A stretch of 64,000 bases of DNA from Leptospira sp. WS39.C2 (GTDB lineage Bacteria > Spirochaetota > Leptospiria > Leptospirales > Leptospiraceae). Shown one piece after another: positions 29,763-39,155 of this stretch. The stretch is from contig NZ_CP162142.1 in assembly GCF_040833965.1 (NCBI RefSeq), positions 2,782,001 to 2,846,000 of the forward strand, written 5' to 3'. The notes beneath the pieces were generated by a model. The model was given only the letters and a program-made list of their open reading frames with translations. It made no database searches and was not told the origin of the DNA. Made by a program: the position numbers and the translations under genes. Every line of letters begins with the position of its first letter. The first letter of the stretch is position 1.

Positions 29763-31046
29763 TTAGAAAGTCTGATTCATTCCAATTCCAAACCAAAATA
29801 AATTTCGTGGAATCATTTGACTTTGGATTTTGTTTAAGGCCCAAACTTGAACCAAATCAGTTGTATCCATTTGGTTGATCGCACTTCTGACTAGTTCATC
29901 GCGAATTCCAAATAACTGGGAAGGATCGGCAGTCATTCCATCCCGTTCCGAAAGATTGGTGGGCATTCGATTTGTTTCAGAATTCACAAAGTAAATTTTA
30001 TCATTATCGTATAAATGAATCTCTGGTCTATGCGCATGATTGAAGGAAAGGAAAATTTGATTCCAGAAAAACTTGATCGATGAAGTTATATCGTTTAAAC
30101 CTGATTTTTGTGAATCGGGATTGTTCACCCAAACATAACCGAAACTAGTTGTCCATTCAAAAGAAACTTCCTTTTCTTTCATAAAATGATGACCCAAGGA
30201 AAAAGAGGAATAATGGCTTGAATAACCCGCTTGCGTATTTGCAGAAGTTTGTTTAAAAGATTGTATCGTTGGATTCAAAGATTGTTTTAACCATGGCATC
30301 TCCCACCAAATAAAATATTCATTCCAAGTATTTTTAGATGAGCGATCTTTTTTAAAATACCACCAAGACCCTACTGTGAATGTTCCAAATCTTCTTGTTT
30401 CCATTTCATAGGCAAAGGTAGTAAAGAGTCCATCGGTTCTCCCAAGTCCGTTCCTTTCGGAATAAGTTTTGATTTGTGCTGGAGTGATTGCACATGGATT
30501 TGCAAAAGGATCATTCGCCAAAGAAGGATCGCAGTTTTCCGAATAAACTGCGTTAGACGGATCATAATAATTGGTGTTGTCATTTGGATTTGTTAAAAAT
30601 TTACCAGTCCACCGATTTAAATCGATTTGATTTCCACCAGGATAGGTTTGTATCCTTTGGTCCGAATCTCGATCCCCTCTACCTTTTAATGCAATGTTTG
30701 CTTCTAATTCAAAAAAAAATCCGCTATGATGTGAGATTCGAGCAACAGGAACATAGGTATAGGCTTCTGAAATACTTTTATATGGTAGATTGTCCCGACG
30801 AGAAATATAATCTCCTGAAAAACTTTGCCCTCGCCAAACAAAGTCATTGGTAATCTCATGCGTGACTTCTATAGTAACCGAGTCCTCTTTTTTCTCCACA
30901 TCATCCAATTCTTCCTGTAACAATTCATTTTTGTTTTGAGAATCCCTTCCCTTTCCTTCAGCATAGATCGTATTCGAAAAAAGAACTAGAAGGAAGATTA
31001 AGTGACATACTCGAACAATTCTATTTGTACGTAAAAAATGATTCAT
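29763..31046 (-). CDS. Predicted outer-membrane beta-barrel protein
   Basis: 427 residues. A signal peptide covers about residues 1-29 (hydrophobic core LIFLLVLFSNTIYA, cleavage after Ala). The mature protein has many short amphipathic strands rich in Trp, Tyr and Phe (GTFTVGSWWYFKKD, WTTSFGYVWVNN, FWNQIFLSFNHAHRP) and ends in Phe, as outer-membrane barrels do (IGMNQTF). I recognise no specific porin or receptor family. A short acidic stretch (ELDDVEKKEDSV) follows the signal peptide. It is followed by a GC-rich element and a hairpin. Confidence 0.7.
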   Translation of the reverse strand: MNHFLRTNRIVRVCHLIFLLVLFSNTIYAEGKGRDSQNKNELLQEELDDVEKKEDSVTIEVTHEITNDFVWRGQSFSGDYISRRDNLPYKSISEAYTYVPVARISHHSGFFFELEANIALKGRGDRDSDQRIQTYPGGNQIDLNRWTGKFLTNPNDNTNYYDPSNAVYSENCDPSLANDPFANPCAITPAQIKTYSERNGLGRTDGLFTTFAYEMETRRFGTFTVGSWWYFKKDRSSKNTWNEYFIWWEMPWLKQSLNPTIQSFKQTSANTQAGYSSHYSSFSLGHHFMKEKEVSFEWTTSFGYVWVNNPDSQKSGLNDITSSIKFFWNQIFLSFNHAHRPEIHLYDNDKIYFVNSETNRMPTNLSERDGMTADPSQLFGIRDELVRSAINQMDTTDLVQVWALNKIQSQMIPRNLFWFGIGMNQTF

Positions 31047-31152
31047 AAGAATATGAGACCAAGATCAGAACAGACCAAATCATCCCTCTTTAGACATATA
31101 CGAAGTTTTCTTCGTTCATTTTATTTCTAAAAATTCATTACTTTTTTCCCCT

Positions 31153-31602
31153 TTAAATTGTATTCCCAGAACTCCCACCAGGCCCAAATAACCCACGGCA
31201 AACGGGGAAGTTCAATTGAAAAATCCTCGGTTTATTTTGATCAAACTGATCACAAGGGAAAAACAACACCTCTCCAACACAAACATCCATATCTTTTTTT
31301 TCCACATAACCCGAAAGAGAAGCACAACTCTGTAATGTTTTCTGAGACTTATCAGTTGTTTTAGAACCAGTACATCCTAACGAACGCCTTGTGGTAAAAT
31401 ACCCAGCGGATAAAAGATAAAAATCGGAGGCTTCCAGACAAATTGACTTTTTGAAGAGGAGTGCCGCACTGAACTTTCGAAAGGCTTCCTCTCTTGGAAT
31501 TTTCGATGTATCAAGTTCATTTTTTGTATCAAAGAATAAATCCCCAACACAATTCCCAAATAAAAGCATCACAACAGAAAGGACCAGAGTTTGTTTCATC
31601 AT
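31153..31602 (-). CDS. Small cysteine-rich predicted lipoprotein
   Basis: 149 residues from the ATG at 31602, with AGGAAG upstream (a second ATG at 31599 is equally possible). The open frame continues upstream to 31716, but those residues precede a clear lipoprotein signal, MMKQTLVLSVVMLLFGNCVG, with the acylated Cys at residue 18. The mature protein has several further cysteines (SICLEA, LGCTGS, QSCASL, DVCVGE, FPCDQ, PVCRG), which suggests disulfides and an exported location. The family is unknown. Confidence 0.65.
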   Translation of the reverse strand: MMKQTLVLSVVMLLFGNCVGDLFFDTKNELDTSKIPREEAFRKFSAALLFKKSICLEASDFYLLSAGYFTTRRSLGCTGSKTTDKSQKTLQSCASLSGYVEKKDMDVCVGEVLFFPCDQFDQNKPRIFQLNFPVCRGLFGPGGSSGNTI

Positions 31603-31982
31603 TTGTTTCTTCCTATTTACAAAAGTATCATTACCTTTATCGAAAAACACAAACACACAAATACATTTTTTAAATGGATAGAATTTTGTTTTATACTTTT
31701 TTCTTACTGAAGACAATTCTGTGACACTTGTTATATGAAACTCTTACAAAAAGAATCATCATATCAAAATACAAATTGGCAATGTTCCAATATCACCAAA
31801 TCACAAAAAACCAAACACACAATTCGCCTTGTTACATTAAACAATAAAAACCAAATTTATTGCGAACATTTGTATCATTCAATAGTCTAATATGATTATA
31901 ATCATTTTATATCGAATTGTTTTGTTAATTTTTTTATAGAAAATCCCTTGCCTTCAAATTTTATCATGATCCAATAAGGAAC
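31603..31982. other. 380-bp AT-rich intergenic region with a 14-bp palindrome
   Basis: This divergent gap separates the lipoprotein gene from the trehalose gene and holds no supportable gene. The one clear element is the perfect palindrome ATGATTATAATCAT at 31892-31905, about 80 bp before the otsA-otsB start. It is similar in composition to Fur/PerR-type boxes, though in such AT-rich DNA that is weak evidence. AAGGA just before the ATG at 31983 is a good ribosome site. I see no convincing -35/-10 pair. Confidence 0.4.
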
Positions 31983-34148
31983 ATGAGACTGATCCTCGTA
32001 TCCAACAGGTTACCAGTCCAGTGGGATGGAACTCCGAATGTTGGAGGACTTGCCACAGGTCTTTCCAGTTTTCTTTCACATTGGAAATCACAAGGTCATG
32101 AAGTATTATGGCTAGGCTGGCCTGGTAAATCAATACCCGAAAAAGAACAAAATCTTTATGTTAAAAAAATGTTACAGGAACATGGAACAATTCCTGTTTT
32201 CTTAAAACAAAAGTTAGCTGATTCCTTTTATAATGGTTTTTGTAATAAAACCATTTGGCCATTATTTCATTATTTTACAGCAAATTGTGAGTATTCTGAT
32301 GTTACCTTTGCTGCTTATGAAGAAGCGAATGAAGAGTTCGCAAAAACAATTCGATCCATTTACCAACCAGGGGATTGGGTTTGGGTTCACGACTATCATT
32401 TGTTTTTATTGCCAGGGATATTAAGAAACGAATTTCCTAATATTCTTTTGTCATTTTTCTTACACATTCCTTTTCCTACATTTGAGATCTTTCGTTTGTT
32501 ACCAGAAAGGTTCCGAACCAAGATCTTAAAGGGATTACTTGGTGCCGATCTCATTGGATTCCATACACAAAGTTATACACAATACTTTCTCAGATCACTC
32601 CTACGTTGTTTAGGAATTGAAAACGAACGAGGCATCATTTATTTCCAAAACCATCTAACAAAAACTGCTGCTTTCCCGATGGGAATCAATGTAGAACAAT
32701 TCTCCAAGTATGCAAATTCAAAAGAATGTGATACAATTGCGAATCAAATCAATACCAATCACAAAAACTTAAAACAAATCCTTTCTGTAGATCGTCTTGA
32801 TTACACAAAAGGTGTATTACAACGGTTAAACGCCTTTGAATTATTTTTAAAACAAAATCCAAACTGGATCAAACGATGTAAACTAGTTTTGGTTTTAGTT
32901 CCTTCCAGAACCGACGTTTCCTCCTACCAATCCATGAAACGAGCCATCGATGAAAAGGTGGGTGCTATTAATGGAAGTTTTGGAACTTTAGATTGGACAC
33001 CAATTTTATACCAATACAAAGGATTCCCATTTGAAGAATTGGTCCCTTTGTATAAAAATACACATGTGATGCTTGTCACTCCCTTTCGAGATGGAATGAA
33101 TTTAGTGGCAAAAGAATTTTTAGTCTCTCAAAGAAATGGAATGTTGGTATTAAGTGAAATGGCAGGTGCTTCCGCAGAATTACCGGAAGCAATCCTCGTC
33201 AACCCCAATGACTTAAGTGGTATGGCGAATGCAATTAAAGAAGCAATTGAAATGGATGAAACAGAAATTTTAACAAGAAATCAAATGATGATTTCTCGTT
33301 TAAGAGAAAATTCAGTGATGGAATGGGCAAATAAAATTTATCTAGAAACGGAAGAAACCGCCAAACGGAATCAAAATTTCCAAACAAAATCCATTTCTCC
33401 AAATTCTGAACTTTTGTTACCGAAATCCAAACAACCAATATTTATAATATTCGATTATGATGGCACTTTGGTTCCATTCCAATCGCTACCACATTTGGCA
33501 GTTCCCACAAAAGAACTGATCACATCCATCACCAAACTATCTCAAATTTCTAATGTATCGATTGCCATTATTAGCGGAAGGGATCGGAAATTTTTAGAAT
33601 CAATTTTCAGTGGTTTATCTCTGCATTTGGTCGCAGAACACGGAGCTTGGCATAAAGCTCCCTTAGAACCTGAATGGACTTCTTTATTTCATTCACATTT
33701 GGATTGGAAAAAGGAAATCAAAATGCATTTAGATGAATTTACTAAACGTGTACCTGGATCATTTACGGAAGAAAAGGAATATTCTTTGGTATGGCATTTC
33801 CGAAATGCGGATCCAGACATCGGACTCAATGCCGCCAGAGAGATGTTAGACGAACTTTCACAAATATCATCTAATAGTGGATTTTTTGTCCAAAGAGGGA
33901 ATAAAATCATCGAAGTCAGAGAATATGGCACAGGAAAAGGAAAAGCTGCGATGAAAATTCTTCCTGATATGAAATGGGAAACCTTTGCCTTTGGAGATGA
34001 TACGACAGATGAAGATATGTTTCGTGAATTGCCAGATCATTCGATCACCGTAAAAATTGGTAAATCAGAAACGATCGCAAAGTATCGATTTCAGAACACG
34101 GATGATGTTCATACTTGGATTCAAAATTTAATCAAACATTTAACATAG
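31983..34148 (+). CDS. Trehalose-6-phosphate synthase/phosphatase fusion
   Basis: 721 residues joining OtsA and OtsB. The GT20 synthase covers about residues 1-470: ILVSNRLPVQW and NVGGLATGLSSFL (glucose-phosphate loop), WVHDYHLFLLPG, SVDRLDYTKGVLQR (Arg and Lys for UDP-glucose) and PFRDGMNLVAKEF. The HAD phosphatase starts at about 485 with FIIFDYDGTLVPF, the DxDGT nucleophile motif; then AIISGRDRKFLES, LVAEHGAWH and FGDDTTDEDMF complete it. Both active sites look intact, so the protein should make trehalose from UDP-glucose and glucose-6-phosphate. The GH15 gene follows after 10 bp. Confidence 0.93.
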   Translation: MRLILVSNRLPVQWDGTPNVGGLATGLSSFLSHWKSQGHEVLWLGWPGKSIPEKEQNLYVKKMLQEHGTIPVFLKQKLADSFYNGFCNKTIWPLFHYFTANCEYSDVTFAAYEEANEEFAKTIRSIYQPGDWVWVHDYHLFLLPGILRNEFPNILLSFFLHIPFPTFEIFRLLPERFRTKILKGLLGADLIGFHTQSYTQYFLRSLLRCLGIENERGIIYFQNHLTKTAAFPMGINVEQFSKYANSKECDTIANQINTNHKNLKQILSVDRLDYTKGVLQRLNAFELFLKQNPNWIKRCKLVLVLVPSRTDVSSYQSMKRAIDEKVGAINGSFGTLDWTPILYQYKGFPFEELVPLYKNTHVMLVTPFRDGMNLVAKEFLVSQRNGMLVLSEMAGASAELPEAILVNPNDLSGMANAIKEAIEMDETEILTRNQMMISRLRENSVMEWANKIYLETEETAKRNQNFQTKSISPNSELLLPKSKQPIFIIFDYDGTLVPFQSLPHLAVPTKELITSITKLSQISNVSIAIISGRDRKFLESIFSGLSLHLVAEHGAWHKAPLEPEWTSLFHSHLDWKKEIKMHLDEFTKRVPGSFTEEKEYSLVWHFRNADPDIGLNAAREMLDELSQISSNSGFFVQRGNKIIEVREYGTGKGKAAMKILPDMKWETFAFGDDTTDEDMFRELPDHSITVKIGKSETIAKYRFQNTDDVHTWIQNLIKHLT

Positions 34149-34158
34149 GTATAAAAAG

Positions 34159-35934
34159 ATGTTTCACAAATACGATACTGGAATCATAGGTAACGGAAGT
34201 TATATAGCTCATATTGACAAAACGGCTACAATTGTTTGGCTGTGTTGGCCTAATTTTGATAGTTCGCCAATTTTTGGTTCTTTATTAGATAAAAATTGTG
34301 GTAGTTTTTCAATCCAACCAAATTCAAAAATCATTTCCACATCACAATTTTATTTAGAAAACACAAATATACTTAGGACCGAAATTCAAACTGAAACAGG
34401 TTCGTATGCTGTTATCGATTTTGCTCCCAGATATTACCAAAATGGGATTTTATATTACGAAAGAAATTTATATAGAAAGTTAATTCCTTTATCGGGAGAT
34501 ATAAAGTTTAAAATTCAGCTGAGTCCAACATATCATTATGGTAATCATAAATTATTACCAAAAGTTTCCTCAAATAAAATCATCTATGTTACTGAAGACT
34601 TTGAATTTTATTTACAATCAAATTTATCTGTAAATCAAATATTAAAAGAACAAGAATTTCATTTAAACCAATCTATCTATTTTTCTTTGACAGAAACATT
34701 TGAAAAAGGACAGTCTTTTCCTGAATCAGTAGAAGAAGAGTTGGGTAAAACAAAACACTATTGGCAAAATTGGGTCAAACATTGTACGATACCAAATTTC
34801 GCTCAAAAACAACAAATTCGATCGGCACTTTGTTTGAAACTCCATCAATTCCAAGAAACAGGTGCTATCATCGCAGCTTCTACAACAAGTTTACCTGAAT
34901 CACCTAACTCTGGTAGGAATTGGGATTACCGTTATTGTTGGTTACGCGATGGATTTTATACATTACTGGCGTTAACCAATTTAGGACAATTTGAGGAACT
35001 AGAGAACTATTCACAGTATATTAGTAATCTTACACCCTCAAAGGATGGAAGGTTTCAACCATTATATAGTATTTTTGGAGAACCTTTATTAGAGGAAAAA
35101 ATTTTGACTTTAGATGGATACCGATCCAATAAACCTGTTCGCATTGGAAATTCGGCATACACTCACAAACAAAATGATGCTTATGGCCAAATTCTTTTGT
35201 CACTACTGCCATTATATTTGGATGAACGAATCCCTGAAAAAAATAGATACCATAACTTAATTTTAATTCAGAATATTCTAGAACAAATTGAATTTACGAT
35301 GGATGAACCTGATGCAGGTTTATGGGAATTTCGTAATTTTTCACAAAAACATTGTTATACTTATTTATTTCATTGGGTAGGAGCAAAAGCAGCGAGGGAA
35401 ATTGCAAATCAATTAAATGAAAAAGAACTATCAATCAAAGCTGATTTTTTGATGAGAGAAGCCACAATGAATATCGAAAAATGTTTTGATGAAGAGCTTG
35501 GTTGTTACACCCAAGCACAAGGGAAAAAAGAGTTAGATGCAAGTTTATTACAATTAATTACCCTTGGGTATTTAGATCCAAATTCAGAAAAAGCAAAATC
35601 CCATATCCGAGCAATTGAAACTCAACTAAAAACAAAAGAAGGTTTTATTTATCGTTACCTACATAAAGATGATTTTGGGAAACCAGAAACTACATTTTTG
35701 GTATGTACTTTTTGGTATATAGAAGCATTAGCTTTTATGGATCGATTAGATGAAGCGATCGAACTTTTCGATTTTGTTTGCCAACATGCAAATCACGTAG
35801 GATTATTCAGTGAAGATATAGAATCAACTTCAGGCAACCAATGGGGAAACTTTCCTCAAACCTATAGTCACGTAGGCCTTGTCAACGCAGCTCATAAAAT
35901 TGCAGCGAAAAAAACAAAAAGTTTATTTTGGTAA
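34159..35934 (+). CDS. Glycoside hydrolase family 15 protein (glucoamylase/trehalase type)
   Basis: 591 residues, no signal peptide, so cytoplasmic. The N-terminal beta domain opens YDTGIIGNGSYIAHIDKTAT, as in bacterial GH15. The catalytic (alpha/alpha)6 barrel begins near residue 225, with GRNWDYRYCWLRDGFYTLLAL. The second acid/base region is GLFSEDIESTSGNQWGNFPQ then TYSHVGLVNAAHKI. GH15 includes glucoamylases, dextranases and mycobacterial-type trehalases; the 10-bp spacing from the trehalose synthase gene favours trehalose or a related glucoside as substrate, but that is inference. Confidence 0.88.
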   Translation: MFHKYDTGIIGNGSYIAHIDKTATIVWLCWPNFDSSPIFGSLLDKNCGSFSIQPNSKIISTSQFYLENTNILRTEIQTETGSYAVIDFAPRYYQNGILYYERNLYRKLIPLSGDIKFKIQLSPTYHYGNHKLLPKVSSNKIIYVTEDFEFYLQSNLSVNQILKEQEFHLNQSIYFSLTETFEKGQSFPESVEEELGKTKHYWQNWVKHCTIPNFAQKQQIRSALCLKLHQFQETGAIIAASTTSLPESPNSGRNWDYRYCWLRDGFYTLLALTNLGQFEELENYSQYISNLTPSKDGRFQPLYSIFGEPLLEEKILTLDGYRSNKPVRIGNSAYTHKQNDAYGQILLSLLPLYLDERIPEKNRYHNLILIQNILEQIEFTMDEPDAGLWEFRNFSQKHCYTYLFHWVGAKAAREIANQLNEKELSIKADFLMREATMNIEKCFDEELGCYTQAQGKKELDASLLQLITLGYLDPNSEKAKSHIRAIETQLKTKEGFIYRYLHKDDFGKPETTFLVCTFWYIEALAFMDRLDEAIELFDFVCQHANHVGLFSEDIESTSGNQWGNFPQTYSHVGLVNAAHKIAAKKTKSLFW

Positions 35935-36026
35935 TTTTTATATTCTAATATTTTTAGTTAATTTCTTATTACCTATCAATGTAATCATTTTTGATTCAAT
36001 TTTTGAGTTGAAGGATTTCCATTTCG

Positions 36027-39000
36027 TTGAAATATAATGAACATTCCATCAAAATGAAAGAAAACGAAGAACTCACTTTAGAAGAGGCAAAACAAAGAAT
36101 CGCTTATTTGGAAAATCTTTTGAAGGAGAAAGACCAAACAGCGTACAAAACTTTTTTTGACCAAGATGAAGATGCCGTTGTTGTCTTCGATTTAGAAACA
36201 CAACTTTTCATCGATGGGAACGCAAAACTAACAGAAATTCTAGGTTATACCAAAAATGATTTATTACACTTATCTATATTAGATATCAGTCCAAAATTCC
36301 AACCAAATGGCCAACCATCAGCTACACTCGCAGTATATTATATAGAAGAAGGATTCAAAAAAGGGAATGTCAAATTTGATTGGATTCACCTGAACAATTT
36401 AGGTGAAGAAGTTTTTTGTGAAATCAAACTTTATAATTACATTACGGAAGATGGAAAACGATTCGCAAGAGGCGTCATTCAAAAAAAAGAGCCATTTAAT
36501 GTGCTCCAAAAGAAATTAGAAGAAAAAGAAAAACTACTTACCAAAGTCACAAAGACCCTTCCTGCCATCATATACATTCAGAATCTTAGAACAGATGAGT
36601 TTTTGTACCTTAACAATAGTATAGAAAGTTTTTTGGGATTCGAACTAGAACCAATCATAAATTATGATTTTTTGACCAAACACATATTACATCCAGATGA
36701 TCTGCCGCTCATCGACATTCATTCTAAAAAAATGTTAGAAGAAAAGAATACAGAAATCTATGTTTTAGACTTTCGTGTCTTTCATAAAAACGGTAACATA
36801 CATTGGTTCCGTGTATGGGAAACAAACTTTTCTTTTGATGAAAATGGTATACCTACTGAGGTTTTAGGTGTCGCACAAGATATTACCAATACAAAATTCA
36901 TTGAATTCCAACTCAAAAAACAGAACGAACTAAGTGAGGAGATCAGAAGGATTTCCAAATCAGGAGTATGGGAATGGACCATTGTTTCGAATGAAATGTT
37001 TTGGACACCAGATTTATATTATTTGCTCAAAGTGAATCCAAATCAGTTTATTCCAACCATCCAATCACTTATCAATTTCTTCACGGAAGAAAGTCAAAGT
37101 ATTTTAAATAGTGCTCTCATCAAAGCAAAAATGGAATTCTCACCATTTGATTTAGAATTGGAAATTAATGGAAATCCAAATCTTTGGGTCAGGGTTCAAG
37201 GAAAGTCAATTTTATCCGAATCAAATGGACCTATCATCATTGGAAGTATTGAGGACATTGATGATACAAGAAAAAAAAGAATAGCTCTATTAGAAAACGA
37301 AGCACGTTTCCATAAAGTTGCAAACCAAACTGGACTTATTATTTATGATTATGATTTGAGACTTGATAAAATCACTTGGGATGGTGCAATCAAATCTGTA
37401 TTAGGATACGAAATAGAAGAATTCAATCATTTGGATATAGAAGGATGGTTAGCTCTCATCCACCCAGATGACCGAATGTTTACAAAAGAATTATTAGCAG
37501 ATGCAATTGGTACAAGAAGCCCATACCATGCATTTTATCGGATTAGAAAAAAAGACAACACTTACATTCCTATCGAAGATAGAGGGACATTTGTGGGTCA
37601 TGACCCAACAACTTCAACAAGACAAGTGGGTGTTTTAGAAAACGTTTCTGCAAAATTTGAATTCGAATCAAAATTGCAAAGTAAAGAAGAAAGGTTTCGC
37701 AATTTTTATAATTTCGCAAGTGAGGCTATCATCATCACAGAAGGTGATACAATTTTGGATGCAAACCTTGCTTTCAAAAAACTATTTGGATATGAGTCCA
37801 TTCATACAGTTTCAGTTGATGAAATCATCGCAGACCCACTTTGGAACGGATTGGAAAACAAAGAAAAAAGTTTTTCATTAGAAGGAATTAAAAAAGATGG
37901 AACTCTAATTCCAATTCAAGTAAATAAAAAAGAAATCGATGAAGGTAAGTTTATTTTATCTTTTATTGATTTGACCCTCATCAATGAAGCCGAATCCATC
38001 AAAGAAGCTCTCAGGGAAATCAAAGAAAAAAACAATCTCATTATCTCTCAGAAATTTGAATTAGAAAAAACTCTTGAAGAATTAAAACAAACACAATCGC
38101 AATTAATCCAAAATGAAAAAATGGCTTCCCTTGGACAATTGATTGCAGGGATTGCTCATGAAATTAATAACCCAATGGGAGCGATCCAAGCTTCAAGCCA
38201 ACTGATTCTAGAAAATATAAAATCCCAAATCGTTAACCAAGAAAAAATCATCCAACTTTTATCGACCAAACCAAAAGAAAAACGTGAATTGTATTTCCAC
38301 TGGATGGTTACTTCGTTTTTAAAACGCAATCAAATACATGGATCTGAAGCCAGAAGGCAAAAAAAAATAATCCGAGAAAAACTAGAAACACTTGGTTGTG
38401 ATATTTCTGAATATGTATCGGAAGAAGTTGTCGATTTAGGTGTACAAAATAGTTTACCGATTATAGAACATTTATGTCATGAAGAAGATTTTCCTGATTT
38501 TTTCAATTTTGGTATGGAATACATTCATACTACACAAAATTTAAATTCAATTCTCGAATCCATCCAACGTGTATCGAAAATTTTATATGCACTCAAAAAC
38601 TTTTCTCATTTTGATAAACATGGAGAAAAAACCTATACCGACCTTATCTCAAATATTGAAACAGTATTAATTCTTTACAACAGTCAGATAAAATCTGGAA
38701 TCGAAGTGATTCGGAATTACCCCGATTCTCCTATTGAAATGTACTGTTACCCCGATGATTTAATTCAGGTATGGACAAATTTAATATTCAATGCCATCCA
38801 AGCCATGTCATACAAAGGAATTCTTACCATTTCAATTCGAAATCAAAAAGAACAAATGGATGGAAAAAATTGGGTCCAGGTCTCCATCGAAGATAATGGA
38901 TGTGGCATCAAAGAAGAAATCAAAGACAGAATCTTTGAACCATTTTTCACCACAAAAGAATTAGGTGAAGGCAGTGGACTAGGATTGGATATTGTCAGAA

Positions 39001-39083
39001 GGGTGATTCAAAAACACAATGGTCATATCGAAGTAAATTCAATACCAGGGAAAACAACTTTCTTAGTATCACTCCCAATCTAA
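36027..39083 (+). CDS. Multi-PAS sensor histidine kinase with enlarged dimerisation region
   Basis: 1018 residues, soluble. Five PAS domains lie at about 35-150, 175-290, 310-415, 425-545 and 555-655, some with PAC tails (GVAQDITNTKFIEFQ). A coiled coil at about 660-700 leads to the H box MASLGQLIAGIAHEINNPMG with His at about 711. The ATPase has NLIFNAIQAM (Asn about 922), IEDNGCGIKEE and GEGSGLGLDIV. The His-to-Asn distance of about 211 residues is roughly 90-100 more than usual, so an extra charged helical segment is inserted. I kept the TTG at 36027, with GAAGGA upstream at long spacing; an ATG at 36054 is possible. No partner regulator is nearby. Confidence 0.88.
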   Translation: MKYNEHSIKMKENEELTLEEAKQRIAYLENLLKEKDQTAYKTFFDQDEDAVVVFDLETQLFIDGNAKLTEILGYTKNDLLHLSILDISPKFQPNGQPSATLAVYYIEEGFKKGNVKFDWIHLNNLGEEVFCEIKLYNYITEDGKRFARGVIQKKEPFNVLQKKLEEKEKLLTKVTKTLPAIIYIQNLRTDEFLYLNNSIESFLGFELEPIINYDFLTKHILHPDDLPLIDIHSKKMLEEKNTEIYVLDFRVFHKNGNIHWFRVWETNFSFDENGIPTEVLGVAQDITNTKFIEFQLKKQNELSEEIRRISKSGVWEWTIVSNEMFWTPDLYYLLKVNPNQFIPTIQSLINFFTEESQSILNSALIKAKMEFSPFDLELEINGNPNLWVRVQGKSILSESNGPIIIGSIEDIDDTRKKRIALLENEARFHKVANQTGLIIYDYDLRLDKITWDGAIKSVLGYEIEEFNHLDIEGWLALIHPDDRMFTKELLADAIGTRSPYHAFYRIRKKDNTYIPIEDRGTFVGHDPTTSTRQVGVLENVSAKFEFESKLQSKEERFRNFYNFASEAIIITEGDTILDANLAFKKLFGYESIHTVSVDEIIADPLWNGLENKEKSFSLEGIKKDGTLIPIQVNKKEIDEGKFILSFIDLTLINEAESIKEALREIKEKNNLIISQKFELEKTLEELKQTQSQLIQNEKMASLGQLIAGIAHEINNPMGAIQASSQLILENIKSQIVNQEKIIQLLSTKPKEKRELYFHWMVTSFLKRNQIHGSEARRQKKIIREKLETLGCDISEYVSEEVVDLGVQNSLPIIEHLCHEEDFPDFFNFGMEYIHTTQNLNSILESIQRVSKILYALKNFSHFDKHGEKTYTDLISNIETVLILYNSQIKSGIEVIRNYPDSPIEMYCYPDDLIQVWTNLIFNAIQAMSYKGILTISIRNQKEQMDGKNWVQVSIEDNGCGIKEEIKDRIFEPFFTTKELGEGSGLGLDIVRRVIQKHNGHIEVNSIPGKTTFLVSLPI

Positions 39084-39089
39084 AAAAAT

Positions 39090-39119
39090 AATTCAAAAAG
39101 TTCAGACAATTTTTGAATT
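39090..39119. other. AT-rich 10-bp stem-loop after the PAS kinase
   Basis: AATTCAAAAA (39090-39099) and TTTTTGAATT (39110-39119) are exact complements around a 10-nt loop, a few bases after the kinase stop. No T-run follows on either strand, so termination is possible but unproven. Confidence 0.35.
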
Positions 39120-39155
39120 GAAATCAATAATTTATCCATTTACATACTTCGATTT

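Noticed and set aside
29542..29844. 100-codon minus-strand frame across the barrel gene end and its 3' region
   Set aside because: It overlaps the barrel coding end out of frame, runs through the terminator hairpin and has no protein-like pattern.
31603..31716. 38-residue upstream extension of the cysteine-rich lipoprotein
   Set aside because: It would put a charged stretch before a clear lipoprotein signal peptide.
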